Of a stretch of DNA of 64,000 nt, positions 34,352 to 43,323 are shown in pieces. The notes beneath the pieces were generated by a model. That model made no database searches, had not been told where the DNA came from, and saw only the letters and a program-made list of their open reading frames with translations. Position 1 is the stretch's first letter. Each line of letters begins with the position of its first letter. The translations under genes and the position numbers were made by a program. Origin of the DNA: an uncultured Collinsella sp. (lineage in GTDB: Bacteria > Actinomycetota > Coriobacteriia > Coriobacteriales > Coriobacteriaceae); assembly GCA_902479065.1 (NCBI GenBank), contig CABSNM010000003.1:62001-126000 (forward strand), given 5' to 3'.

Positions 34352-35140
34352 CTAGAAAAGGCGCTCAGTCTGCAGAAAGTTTCCGCAAAAGCTCACGCGG
34401 TGCAGTGGACAAAGTCCATGTTTGCGAATGGCCTCGATATGCTCGGGGCTTGCATAGCCCTTCGACTCGGCCAGATGGTACTCGGGATACTCGGCGTCGT
34501 ACTCGACCATCATCTCGTCACGCGTGACCTTAGCCATGATGGACGCCGCGGCGATGCAGGCGATCTTGGCATCGCCCTTCACCACATCGCGCTCGTTAGG
34601 AACGGCGCCCAAGGGGTTGCCATCCATAAGCACGCAATCGGGCTCGAGCCCCGTATCGGCCACGGCGCCCGCAACGGCGGTACGGATAGCACGGGCCATG
34701 CCCATCTCATCGATATCCTTCGGCGCGATATGGCAAAAACCGATCGCCGTCGCCACCTCGGCAATCTTCACGGAGAGCAGCTCGCGGCGCGCCGGCGTGA
34801 GCTTTTTGGAATCGTTGATGCCCCAGATGCGCGGCTCCATGGGAAGGCACACGGCACACACCGTCAGGGGACCGGCCACCGATCCGCGACCCACCTCGTC
34901 GACACCAACGACCACCCCATCGCCGCCAAGCTCATGCATAAGCTCGTACATGCCATTGACGCGCTCGCGCTCGGCGACCTCTTTGGAATGGCGTTTGAGG
35001 GCGCGTTCACAAGCCTTGATCACCTGCTGGCGCGGGTCCTCGCGATAATGCTCCACGAGGGCGGGGATCTCCTCAAACGTTGCGCTCGCCAGCTCTCCGG
35101 CAACCTGCGATGCCGAAACCGAGCTCGTCATATTGGCCAT
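34352..35140 (-). CDS. rnhB: Ribonuclease HII
   Basis: 262-residue enzyme that nicks RNA in RNA-DNA hybrids and at single ribonucleotides. Catalytic acidic residues lie in VVGVDEVGRGSVAGPLTVC, with INDSKKLTPARRE and the C-terminal GDAKIACIAAASIMAKVTRD. About 80 N-terminal residues before the catalytic domain are helical and charged, an extension seen in some actinobacterial and firmicute forms. The start is ATG 35138-35140, with AAGGAGG about 8 bases upstream. Confidence 0.96.
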   Translation of the reverse strand: MANMTSSVSASQVAGELASATFEEIPALVEHYREDPRQQVIKACERALKRHSKEVAERERVNGMYELMHELGGDGVVVGVDEVGRGSVAGPLTVCAVCLPMEPRIWGINDSKKLTPARRELLSVKIAEVATAIGFCHIAPKDIDEMGMARAIRTAVAGAVADTGLEPDCVLMDGNPLGAVPNERDVVKGDAKIACIAAASIMAKVTRDEMMVEYDAEYPEYHLAESKGYASPEHIEAIRKHGLCPLHRVSFCGNFLQTERLF

Positions 35141-35170
35141 ACCAGGCCCTCCTTGCATGCAAATTAGATA

Positions 35171-35199
35171 AAAAGAAGGGCCACCCGAAGGTGACCCTT
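35171..35199 (-). terminator. Terminator of rplS
   Basis: Stem AAGGGTCACC-TTCG-GGTGGCCCTT followed by CTTTTTA on the minus strand. The UUCG loop is typical of strong terminators. It separates rplS from rnhB. Confidence 0.88.
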
Positions 35200-35233
35200 G
35201 TGTCCAAACGAGTGGACAGACGCTGCGATCTTC

Positions 35234-35575
35234 TTAGCGCTTCTCGGGGATGCGAGCAGCCTTGCCCACCTTGTCGCGGAGGTAGTACAACTTGGCGCGA
35301 CGGACGCGACCATGACGAACGACCTCGAGCTTGGCGATCTTGGGGCTGTGAAGCGGGAAGGTACGCTCAACACCGACACCGAAGGACATCTTGCGGACGG
35401 TGAAGGTCTCGCGGGCACCGGCGCCGGCCATGCGGATGACGTCGCCCTGGAAGACCTGGATGCGCTCGCGGTCGCCTTCCTTAATGCGGTAGTGAACCTT
35501 GACGTTGTCGGCGACGCGAACCTGAGGAATGTCCTCGCGGATCTGCTGACGCTCGATTGCGCGGATGTAATCCAT
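35234..35575 (-). CDS. rplS: 50S ribosomal protein L19
   Basis: 113-residue protein at the subunit interface. VRVADNVKVHYRIKEGDRERIQVFQGDVI and the C-terminal VRRAKLYYLRDKVGKAARI are the family signatures. The start is ATG 35573-35575 with AAGGA upstream; a TTG two codons before is less likely. Here it is uncoupled from rpsP-rimM-trmD (43-45 kb), with which it often clusters, and has its own promoter and terminator. Confidence 0.97.
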   Translation of the reverse strand: MDYIRAIERQQIREDIPQVRVADNVKVHYRIKEGDRERIQVFQGDVIRMAGAGARETFTVRKMSFGVGVERTFPLHSPKIAKLEVVRHGRVRRAKLYYLRDKVGKAARIPEKR

Positions 35576-35644
35576 GTGCAATTCCTTACTCTTCTAGAGG
35601 TGCCGTACCACCTTGGCCGGCACGTAGTTGAACAAACGTATTCG

Positions 35645-35672
35645 AGTATACACGCGCGGGTTTCTGCTGCAA
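35645..35672 (-). promoter_or_regulatory. Promoter of rplS
   Basis: Minus-strand TTGCAG (35667-35672) and TATACT (35645-35650) with 16-bp spacing. Confidence 0.65.
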
Positions 35673-35718
35673 GAACAATTTTTTACGCAGACAAAAAGAC
35701 AAAACCCGCACATGATAA

Positions 35719-35746
35719 CCGCCCGTCTCACGAATGAGACGGGCGG
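35719..35746 (-). terminator. Terminator of ppdK
   Basis: A 12-bp stem CCGCCCGTCTCA with its complement and a 4-base loop, 40 bases after the ppdK stop. The following T run is poor (TTATCATG), so termination may be partial. Confidence 0.7.
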
Positions 35747-35785
35747 CATGAAGGGGGGCTACGCTAGGCGTCTAAACCTAAAACG

Positions 35786-38536
35786 TTAGGCGGAACGCTT
35801 GGCCTCGAGCTTGGCCTGAGCTGCAGCCAGGCGTGCGAGGGGCACGCGGTAGGGCGAGCAGGACACGTAGTCCACGTCGGCCACGTTAAACAGGCCCTTG
35901 ATGGACTTGGGGTCGCCACCGTGCTCACCGCACACGCCAAAGTGCATGTCGGGGTTGGTGGCGCGGCCCTTCTCGACGGCCAGGCGCACCAGTTCGAGTA
36001 CCGCCGTGTCGATGGTCTCGAAGGGATTGTCCTTCAAGATCTTCTTGTGCATGTACAGCGGGATGAACTTGGCCTCGGCATCATCGCGGGAGAAGCCGAA
36101 GGTGGTCTGGGTGAGGTCGTTGGTGCCAAAGCAGAAGAAGTCTGCGTGATGGGCGATCTCGTCAGCGACCATGCAGGCGCGCGGCAGCTCGAGCATCGCG
36201 CCCACGGGAATATTGAGCTCGACGCCCTCTTCGTCGGAAACCTCGGCGATCACGCGCTCGATGACCTCGCGGGTCTGGACATGCTCGGCCGTAATGGAAA
36301 CGAGCGGAACCATGATCTCGGGGCGTGGGTCGACACCCTCCTTGATAAGGCGGGCGGCAGCCGTGGCGACGGCGCGGACCTGCATGAGCGGAAGATCGCT
36401 AAAGACGACAGACAGGCGCACGCCGCGTAGGCCGAGCATCGGGTTGGACTCGACCATGCCGTCAATACGACGCAGGCGGGCGCGCAGGACGGCAAGTTCT
36501 TCCTCGCTAGCGCCTGCGGCTTCCTTCTTGGTGATGTCGACCTCGAGCTCGCGAGGATTATCCAGGAACTCATGAAGCGGCGGATCGAGCAGGCGGACGA
36601 CCACATCGCGACCGGACATGGTCTTGAACATCACCAGGAAGTCCTCGGTCTGAACCTTGAGCAGGTCGGCCAGGGCCTGCTGCTTCACGGCCTCATCTTC
36701 AGACAGGATAAAGCTCTGGATGATGTTCTTGCGGTCACCCAGGAACATGTGCTCGGTGCGGCACAGGCCAATGGCCTCGGCGCCAAACTCGAGGGCGAGC
36801 TCAGCGTCCTCAGGGTTGTCGGCGTTGACGCGCACGTGGTTGGCGTGGCCATCGGTCTCGTCCAAACGAATCTCGTCAGCCCAGGACAGAATGGTGTCCA
36901 GGTCGCCGGTGAGCTCAGCGGAGACCAAATCGACAGCGCCATCGACGACGATGCCCTGAGTGCCGTCTATGGAGATGACATCGCCCTCGTGCAGCACGCA
37001 ATCGCTGCCTTCGATGCGTACGACCTTCTCAGCCGCGTCAATGTGGAAGCGCTCGACGCCGCAGACGCAGGGCGTGCCCATGCCGCGGGCGATAACGGCG
37101 GCATGGCTCGTCTTGCCACCGTGGCTGGTCAGGATACCCTCGGCGGCAACCATGCCCTTCAGGTCATCGGGGTTGGTCTCCCAGCGAACCAGGATAACCT
37201 TGTGACCCTCGTTGGCGCGCGCGACGGCGTCATCGCTCGAGAACACGACCTCGCCCACGGCGGCACCGGGGCTGGCGTTAAGACCGCTGGCCAGCGCCTC
37301 GTACTTCTTGGAGGCGTCAAACTGCGGGTGCAGAAGCTGGTCGAGCTGCGCGGGATCGATGCGGCTCACGGCCTCCTCGCGAGTGATCAGGCCCTCCTCG
37401 ACCATTTCGATGGCGATGCGCAGGGCGGCGGTGGCAGTGCGCTTGCCCACGCGAGTCTGGAGCATCCAGAGCTTACCCTGCTCGATGGTGAACTCGATGT
37501 CGCACATGTCGCGATAGTGATCCTCGAGCGTCAGGAACACGCGCTCGAGCTCCTCACCTGCGGACTCGAGGCCCGGGGTGGCCTTGAGGTCGGCGATGGG
37601 CTCGGTGTTGCGGATGCCGGCGACAACGTCCTCGCCCTGGGCGTTAACCAAAAAGTCACCGTAGAACTCCTTGGTGCCGTCGGCCGGATTACGCGTAAAG
37701 GCGACGCCCGTCGCAGAGGTCTCGCCCTTGTTGCCAAAGGCCATGGCTTGGACGTTGACGGCAGTACCGAGCTCGTCGGAGATGCCGTGCTGTTTGCGGT
37801 AGATGCAGGCGCGCTCGTTCATCCAGCTGCCAAAGACGGCCTGGATGGCAAGACGCAGCTGAAGCTCAGGATCGTGCGGGAAGACGGGCTTGCCGTCGGC
37901 GACCTCGAGCTCGGGATACAGGGCGGCCTCGACGTTCTCGGAGAAGATGCCCTTGAAGGTCTCGACGAGCTCCTGCAGATCCTCGGCCGAAAGCTCGGAG
38001 TCGACGCGGACTCCAGCGACCAGGCGGGCCTGGGTCAGGGCATTCTCGAATAGGTCGGCGTCAACGCCCATGACAACGTTGGAGAACATCTGGATAAAGC
38101 GACGGTAGCTATCCCAGGCAAAGCGCGGGTTCTGCGTCTGCGCGATGAGACCCTGAACGGAGTCGTCGTTGAGGCCCAAGTTGAGAACCGTGTCCATCAT
38201 GCCGGGCATGGAAAACGGAGCACCCGAGCGAACCGACACGAGCAGCGGATCATTGTCGTCACCGAGCTTCTTGCCACAGCGGGCCTCGAGGTCGGCCTCG
38301 GCGGCAACGATCTCATCGAGTGCGCCTTCGGGCCAGACGTTGCCGGCACCGGAGTACTCGACGCAAGTCTGGCAGGTAATGGTAAAGCCACCGGGAACCG
38401 GCAGGCCGATGCGGCTCATCTCGGCAAGGTTTGCGCCCTTGCCGCCAAGCACGAAGTTCATGGACTTGTCGCCCTCAGTGACACAGGTGCCCTGGGCGTC
38501 GGTTCCAAAACGGTAAACCCTCTTGCAATCGCTCAC
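35786..38536 (-). CDS. ppdK: Pyruvate, phosphate dikinase
   Basis: 916-residue enzyme interconverting pyruvate, ATP and Pi with PEP, AMP and PPi, here probably in glycolysis or PEP supply of an anaerobe. N-terminal ATP-grasp domain (LGGKGANLAEMSRIGLPVPGGF), central phosphohistidine domain with the catalytic His and regulatory Thr in GGKTSHAAVIARGMGTPC, and C-terminal PEP-binding barrel with GLCRTEHMF and CFGTNDLTQTTFGFSRDD, ending with VCGEHGGDP. The start is GTG 38534-38536, with GGGGA about 6 bases upstream. The adjacent gene encodes its regulatory kinase/phosphorylase. Phased GGTAAA repeats upstream may bind an activator. Confidence 0.97.
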   Translation of the reverse strand: MSDCKRVYRFGTDAQGTCVTEGDKSMNFVLGGKGANLAEMSRIGLPVPGGFTITCQTCVEYSGAGNVWPEGALDEIVAAEADLEARCGKKLGDDNDPLLVSVRSGAPFSMPGMMDTVLNLGLNDDSVQGLIAQTQNPRFAWDSYRRFIQMFSNVVMGVDADLFENALTQARLVAGVRVDSELSAEDLQELVETFKGIFSENVEAALYPELEVADGKPVFPHDPELQLRLAIQAVFGSWMNERACIYRKQHGISDELGTAVNVQAMAFGNKGETSATGVAFTRNPADGTKEFYGDFLVNAQGEDVVAGIRNTEPIADLKATPGLESAGEELERVFLTLEDHYRDMCDIEFTIEQGKLWMLQTRVGKRTATAALRIAIEMVEEGLITREEAVSRIDPAQLDQLLHPQFDASKKYEALASGLNASPGAAVGEVVFSSDDAVARANEGHKVILVRWETNPDDLKGMVAAEGILTSHGGKTSHAAVIARGMGTPCVCGVERFHIDAAEKVVRIEGSDCVLHEGDVISIDGTQGIVVDGAVDLVSAELTGDLDTILSWADEIRLDETDGHANHVRVNADNPEDAELALEFGAEAIGLCRTEHMFLGDRKNIIQSFILSEDEAVKQQALADLLKVQTEDFLVMFKTMSGRDVVVRLLDPPLHEFLDNPRELEVDITKKEAAGASEEELAVLRARLRRIDGMVESNPMLGLRGVRLSVVFSDLPLMQVRAVATAAARLIKEGVDPRPEIMVPLVSITAEHVQTREVIERVIAEVSDEEGVELNIPVGAMLELPRACMVADEIAHHADFFCFGTNDLTQTTFGFSRDDAEAKFIPLYMHKKILKDNPFETIDTAVLELVRLAVEKGRATNPDMHFGVCGEHGGDPKSIKGLFNVADVDYVSCSPYRVPLARLAAAQAKLEAKRSA

Positions 38537-38611
38537 GATACTTCCCCTTCCATGCACTTACGCGCACGACCGTGGTAACGAATCGACCCGCCAAATGCGG
38601 GCCGTGAGGGA

Positions 38612-38640
38612 ACTATACGGCGGGTTTTGAGCGGGCTTAA
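38612..38640 (-). promoter_or_regulatory. Possible ppdK promoter
   Basis: Minus-strand TATAGT (38612-38617) with a weak -35 TTAAGC (38635-38640) at 17 bp, about 75 bases before the GTG start. Confidence 0.45.
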
Positions 38641-38658
38641 GCAGAGGATGCGCGGTTT

Positions 38659-38706
38659 GGTAAACGTGCTAAAACTGGCGGTAAACGGTAGGTAAAGGTG
38701 GTTACC
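38659..38706. repeat. Phased GGTAAA repeats upstream of ppdK
   Basis: GGTAAACG at 38659, GGTAAACG at 38680 and GGTAAAGG at 38691 (spacing 21 and 11 bases), then GGTTACC at 38700. Near-integral helical turns put them on one DNA face, just upstream of the proposed -35. Confidence 0.5.
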
Positions 38707-38785
38707 TTATGAAGATACCACTGTAAGAAAGTGCAGGTCAGATGCGATATTTTTGCTAAATCGCTTTATCAAAATGCTGCTACTA

Positions 38786-39652
38786 TTAGGCTCGGCGGGC
38801 GGCGCGGCGGGCGCGGGCTTCTTGGATTTCCTCCAAGTGGCTGATGATCTCGGCAGCGCTCTCCTCGATAGCCTTGCCGTCGGTACGCACCACAAAGCAG
38901 CCTAGCCGCTTCATGAGGGCACGAGCTTCCTCAAGCTCGCTGCGCACACTCTCGGGCTCGGCATAGGAGCCGGCAACGGCACGAGCGTAGTCATCGCCCA
39001 AGCGGCTATCGCGAATTTCGGAAATCACATCGACGGTCGAAATTAGGCCGAACAGGCGCATCGGGTCGACCTCGTAAATCGACTTCGGCGGCTCCATGCC
39101 ATGGGCCAAAGGAACATTGGCGACCTTGTAACCCTGATAGGCCAAATACATCGACAGCGGCGTCTTGGACGTGCGGGATACGCCCAGCAGCACGATATCG
39201 GCTCCCGAAAGGTCGTCGCAGCCGCGTCCATCATCGTGCTCAACGAAATATTCCATGGCCTCGATACGATGGAAATAGCGGTCATCGGTCCTGTGAATCA
39301 CGCCCGCAACGCCTTTGGGCGGCACACCGATGAGCGACGACAGCACAGCGAGCGTAGGACCGATCAGGTCGACCGAACGGATATGCAGCATGCCCAGGTA
39401 ATCGAGCACGCGGGCGCGAAGCGCCGAATCGACAATGGTGTGGAACACGGCAATATCGCGATGGTCCGCATCAACGCGCGGGCCCACAAACGACTTAACC
39501 TGCTCCACCGAGTTCACCTTGGGCAGGCGCAACAAACGAAAAGCCCCTTCATCAAATTGCCCGGACGCCGCAAGCACCACCTCACAAGCGGTATCACCGA
39601 GCGAGTCGGAGATAACGATAACGGTGGGACGAGCGGTGACCGGGCAATCCAT
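38786..39652 (-). CDS. PPDK regulatory protein (bifunctional kinase/Pi-dependent phosphorylase)
   Basis: 288-residue DUF299-family protein that inactivates PPDK with ADP by phosphorylating a Thr next to the catalytic His and reactivates it with Pi. VIVISDSLGDTACEV at the N-terminus and the P-loop GVSRTSKTPLSMYLAYQGYK are characteristic. It could in principle act on PEP synthase, but no ppsA is present and ppdK is the next gene, so PPDK is the target by context. Start ATG with AAAGGAG. The last residues are a basic RARRAARRA tail. The 249-base gap to ppdK holds the repeats at 38659-38706. Confidence 0.94.
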   Translation of the reverse strand: MDCPVTARPTVIVISDSLGDTACEVVLAASGQFDEGAFRLLRLPKVNSVEQVKSFVGPRVDADHRDIAVFHTIVDSALRARVLDYLGMLHIRSVDLIGPTLAVLSSLIGVPPKGVAGVIHRTDDRYFHRIEAMEYFVEHDDGRGCDDLSGADIVLLGVSRTSKTPLSMYLAYQGYKVANVPLAHGMEPPKSIYEVDPMRLFGLISTVDVISEIRDSRLGDDYARAVAGSYAEPESVRSELEEARALMKRLGCFVVRTDGKAIEESAAEIISHLEEIQEARARRAARRA

Positions 39653-39686
39653 GCGGGGCTCCTTTTGCGCTTACACGCAGGCTGGC

Positions 39687-41783
39687 TTACTTTTTACGAG
39701 CAAGCTCACCGATGTTGGCGATGCCGGAGAAAACGGCCTCGAAGCGGTTGAGCAGCTTAAGGCGATTATCGCGGAGCTGCTCGTCCTTGTCCATGACCAT
39801 GACCTCGTCGAAGAAACGGTCGATGGGCGCGCGCAGGGCGGCGAGGGCGGCAAATGCGGCCGGATAATCCTCGGTAGCAAGGGCGGCATCGACAGCGGTC
39901 TGAGCAGCCTCGGAGGCGTCGGCGAGCGCGAGTTCGGCCTCGCCCATCAGGCTGCGGTCGTACTCCGCACCCAGCTCGGGCTTGGAGATGTGTGCGGCGC
40001 GGGCATAGGCCGTCGCCAGGTTGTCAAAGGTCTCGGCGTCGTTCTTGCGAGCCTCGTCGAGGGCGGCGCAGCGGGCGAAGAAGACGGACGGGGCGATGAT
40101 GTGCACCGCGGAGACGGCGGCAACGGTATCGGCCGGGATCTTTTCGTCGCGGGCCATGCTCACCAGGCGGCCATGGAAGAAGTCGCGAACCTGCTGGGCG
40201 ACCTCGGCGGCGTCGAACTCAATGCCCTGCTCACTGTAGAGCTCAAGGGCGAAGTCGATGAGCGACGTGGGGTCGATCGGCAGACGGTCGCGCAGGATGT
40301 TGATGATGCCGATAGCGGCACGACGCAGCGCATAGGGGTCGGAGGAGCCGGTCGGGGGCTCGCCGATGGCAAAGATACCGGCAATGGTATCGAGCTTGTC
40401 GGCACAGGCCACGATGCAGCCAGCGGTGCCCTCGGGCAGCTCGTCACCGGCAAAGCGGGGACGATAGTGATCGCGAATGGCGTGGGCGACCTCGTCGTTC
40501 TCCCCCATCGCGGTCGCGTAATAACCGCCCATCACGCCCTGCTGGCTCGTGAACTCGACGACGGCGTTAGACACCAGGTCGGCCTTGCACAGGTGCGCGG
40601 CGCGAGCAGCGTCGGCGGCAAGATGGGCGCCCAGATGAGCCTCGCGGGCAATAGCGAGCGCGAGCTGCTCGATGCGCTCGGACTTGGCGAGCACGCTACC
40701 GAGCTTCTCCTGGAAGGCAACCTTGGCCAAACGCTCACGGAACTCGTCGAGGGAGATCTTCAGGTCCTCCTCGTAGAAGAACTTTGCGTCGTCCAGACGG
40801 GCGCGCACGACGCGCTCGTTGCCGTCGATCACGCGCTCGGCGTTCTCGGGCTTGCTGTTGGAGACGACCACGAATTCACGCGTGAGCTTGCCCTCGCCGT
40901 CATAGATCGGGAAGTAGCGCTGATTGGTGAGCATGGACTCGCAGATGATCTCGTGCGGGACCTTAAGGAACTCCTCATCGAAGGTACCGACGAGCACCGT
41001 CGGCCACTCGCAGAGGTTAATGACCTCCTCAAAGACCTTCTTGGGCGTATCGACATGGCAGCCGGGACGGGCAGCCTCGACCTCGGCGATACCGGCGAGG
41101 ATGGCCTCACGACGACGCTCGGCAGAAAGCACGCCGGCATCCTCGAGCACCTGCTCGTAGACGGCGGGGCTGGCGACCACATGGTCACCGGGGCCAAGTA
41201 CGCGATGACCGCGCGTGGTGTTGCCACTCGTCACGTCGGCAAACGACACGGGCACAACATCCTCGCCCAGAAGGCAGCAGATCCAACGGACCGGACGCAC
41301 GAACGTCGCGTGCTCGTGGCCCCAGCGCTGGCTGCGGTAGTTGGGCCACTGCAGGCCGGCGATGGTCTTCTCGCACAGAGCAGTCAGAATCGGCGTAGCC
41401 GGTGCGGAGGGAATATTCTTCTCGGCAAAGACATACTCGCGACCGTCGGTGTCCTCGCGGCGGACCAGGTCCTCGGCAGCCACACCGCACTTGCGGGCAA
41501 AGCCCTGGGCGGCCTTAGTGGCGTTGCCGTCGGCATCGAAGGCGATGTTGGCCGCGGGGCCACGCTTGACCTCGTGAACCTCATCGGTCGCGGTGGCAAC
41601 GTCGGCAACGAGTGCAGCCAGGCGACGCGGGCTCGAGATCACGCGGACCTCGCCGTGGGCCAGACCGGCCTCGTCGAGACCCTTGGCGATCATGGTGCCA
41701 AGCTGCTTGACGGCATTGATCAGCGGTGCAGAGGGCATTTCCTCCGTACCGATCTCAAACAGGAAATCTTTAGCGTCTGCCAT
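39687..41783 (-). CDS. glyS: Glycyl-tRNA synthetase beta subunit
   Basis: 698-residue tRNA-binding subunit of the bacterial alpha2-beta2 glycyl-tRNA synthetase. The N-terminal LFEIGTEEMPSAPL and internal SSPRRLAALV and FVRPVRWICCLL motifs are typical, with an HD-like central segment and a C-terminal DALR anticodon-binding region. It begins 3 bases after the glyQ stop, so it is translated with it. Length matches the family. Confidence 0.97.
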   Translation of the reverse strand: MADAKDFLFEIGTEEMPSAPLINAVKQLGTMIAKGLDEAGLAHGEVRVISSPRRLAALVADVATATDEVHEVKRGPAANIAFDADGNATKAAQGFARKCGVAAEDLVRREDTDGREYVFAEKNIPSAPATPILTALCEKTIAGLQWPNYRSQRWGHEHATFVRPVRWICCLLGEDVVPVSFADVTSGNTTRGHRVLGPGDHVVASPAVYEQVLEDAGVLSAERRREAILAGIAEVEAARPGCHVDTPKKVFEEVINLCEWPTVLVGTFDEEFLKVPHEIICESMLTNQRYFPIYDGEGKLTREFVVVSNSKPENAERVIDGNERVVRARLDDAKFFYEEDLKISLDEFRERLAKVAFQEKLGSVLAKSERIEQLALAIAREAHLGAHLAADAARAAHLCKADLVSNAVVEFTSQQGVMGGYYATAMGENDEVAHAIRDHYRPRFAGDELPEGTAGCIVACADKLDTIAGIFAIGEPPTGSSDPYALRRAAIGIINILRDRLPIDPTSLIDFALELYSEQGIEFDAAEVAQQVRDFFHGRLVSMARDEKIPADTVAAVSAVHIIAPSVFFARCAALDEARKNDAETFDNLATAYARAAHISKPELGAEYDRSLMGEAELALADASEAAQTAVDAALATEDYPAAFAALAALRAPIDRFFDEVMVMDKDEQLRDNRLKLLNRFEAVFSGIANIGELARKK

Positions 41784-41786
41784 GGC

Positions 41787-42698
41787 TTACGCCACCTCGC
41801 CTTCCTGGTCGGCATTCTCGTTGACTCCGGCGACCTCGGCCATGTAGGCCTCGCAGCACGCCTTGGCGACGGCGCGGACGCGCAGGATGTAGTTGGCACG
41901 CTCGACCGCGGACAGCGCACCGCGGGCATCGAGCAGGTTGAAAGCGTGGCTGCACTTCATGACGCAGTCGTACGCCGGCAGCGGAAGCTTACACTCCAGG
42001 CAGGAGTGGCACTCGGCCTCGTAGTCATCAAACTTCTGACGCATCATCTCGACGTTGGCGACCTCAAAGTTGTAAGCGCTGAACTCGCGCTCGTTCTCGA
42101 GGAACACGTCGCCGTAAGTCATGGGCGTGCCGTCGGGCAGGTAGCTCCACACCAGGTCGTAGACGGAGTTGACGCCCTGCGCATACATGGCGATACGCTC
42201 CAGGCCATAGGTGATCTCGACGGGCACGGGGTCGACCTCGATGCCGCCCACCTGCTGGAAGTACGTAAACTGCGTGACCTCCATGCCATTGAGCCAGACC
42301 TCCCAGCCAAGGCCCCAGGCGCCAAGGGTCGGGCTCTCCCAGTCGTCCTCGACAAAGCGGACGTCATGGTCGTTGGGGTCCAGGCCAATGGCGGCAAGAG
42401 ACCCCAGGTAGAGCTCCTGGGCGTTGACCGGCGAGGGCTTGATGAGCACCTGGAACTGATAGTAGTGCTGCATGCGGTTGGGGTTCTCGCCGTAGCGGCC
42501 GTCGGCGGGACGGCGGCAGGGCTGTGCATAGCAGGTGCGCCACTCGGCGGGACCGAGCGAGCGCAGCGTGGTCGCGGTATGGAAGGTACCGGCACCGACC
42601 TCGGAGTCATAGGGCTGCATGATGACGCAGCCCTGCTCGCCCCAGTACTGCTGGAGGCGCAGGATGATGTCTTGGAAGGAAAGCGATGAAGCGTTCAT
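41787..42698 (-). CDS. glyQ: Glycyl-tRNA synthetase alpha subunit
   Basis: 303-residue catalytic subunit. Class II core with YWGEQGCVIMQPYDSEVGAGTFH, YAQPCRRPADGRYGENPNR, and QFQVLIKPSP, then WEVWLNGMEVTQFTYFQQ. With GlyS it charges tRNAGly. No T-box is visible in the 58-base leader. A -10 element (TATAGT, 42745-42750 on the minus strand) lies between the lepB stop and this gene, so glyQS has its own promoter. Confidence 0.97.
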   Translation of the reverse strand: MNASSLSFQDIILRLQQYWGEQGCVIMQPYDSEVGAGTFHTATTLRSLGPAEWRTCYAQPCRRPADGRYGENPNRMQHYYQFQVLIKPSPVNAQELYLGSLAAIGLDPNDHDVRFVEDDWESPTLGAWGLGWEVWLNGMEVTQFTYFQQVGGIEVDPVPVEITYGLERIAMYAQGVNSVYDLVWSYLPDGTPMTYGDVFLENEREFSAYNFEVANVEMMRQKFDDYEAECHSCLECKLPLPAYDCVMKCSHAFNLLDARGALSAVERANYILRVRAVAKACCEAYMAEVAGVNENADQEGEVA

Positions 42699-42757
42699 GC
42701 CTCTAATATCCCCTCGTCGAAACGATTACACGGTTAGGTACTGTACTATAGCTGTTT

Positions 42758-43321
42758 TTAGTCGATAGCGCCCAGACGGTTGAGCGGCCAGTAACGCACG
42801 AGCGCCACGGCGATCAATTCGGAGCGGTCGACCGGGCCAAAGTAACGGGAGTCAGCAGAGTTCTCGCGGTTGTCGCCCATCACCCACACGCACCCGTCGG
42901 GAACGGTGTAGGGATAGCTTACCTGAGCGCCGGGCGCTTGGACCGAAAGCGGCCAGCTCATGCCCGTCGTATAGTCCTCGTCGAGCGCTTGGCCGTCAAC
43001 GACCACCTTGCCATCCTGCAGGTCGACCGTCTGCCCGGCCGTGGCAATAACACGCTTGACAAGAACATCATGCTCGGAGGTGCCATCGGGGTTGTGAAAC
43101 ACCACGATATCGCCCTGCTTGACGGGCTGACCGAGCTCGAGGCTCACCTTTTGTGCCAGGATCTGGTCGCCAATCTCGATCGTGGACTCCATGGAACCGG
43201 TGGGTACCACAAAGGGTTCGACCACAAACGAGCGAATCAAGAAGGTAGCGACCAGTGCGATCGCGACGACCACGATCCACTCAAACGCACCCTTTAGCAC
43301 GGAATGCTGCGATGGAACCAT
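42758..43321 (-). CDS. lepB: Signal peptidase I
   Basis: 187-residue membrane protease that removes secretory signal peptides. One N-terminal transmembrane helix (FEWIVVVAIALVATFLI), then box B with the nucleophile Ser43 in PTGSMESTI and the general base Lys89 in VLVKRVIATAG. Box E is GDNRENSADSRYFGPV. A small single-helix Gram-positive type. The start is ATG 43319-43321, overlapping the trmD end; GAGGAG lies about 5 bases upstream. Last gene of rpsP-khpA-rimM-trmD-lepB; no convincing terminator follows. Confidence 0.96.
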   Translation of the reverse strand: MVPSQHSVLKGAFEWIVVVAIALVATFLIRSFVVEPFVVPTGSMESTIEIGDQILAQKVSLELGQPVKQGDIVVFHNPDGTSEHDVLVKRVIATAGQTVDLQDGKVVVDGQALDEDYTTGMSWPLSVQAPGAQVSYPYTVPDGCVWVMGDNRENSADSRYFGPVDRSELIAVALVRYWPLNRLGAID

Positions 43322-43323
43322 CC

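Noticed and set aside
38772..38780. Plus-strand TGCTACTAT just before the ppsR 3' end
   Set aside because: It would drive transcription antisense to ppsR with no gene downstream. Probably chance, although an antisense RNA cannot be excluded.
39435..42689. A 1084-codon plus-strand open frame across ppsR, glyS and glyQ
   Set aside because: It runs antisense to three well-conserved genes and has low-complexity Gly/Leu/Asp/Val composition typical of a GC-rich shadow frame.
42699..42757. Possible T-box upstream of glyQS
   Set aside because: The leader is only about 50 bases and has no T-box core sequence or specifier stem.
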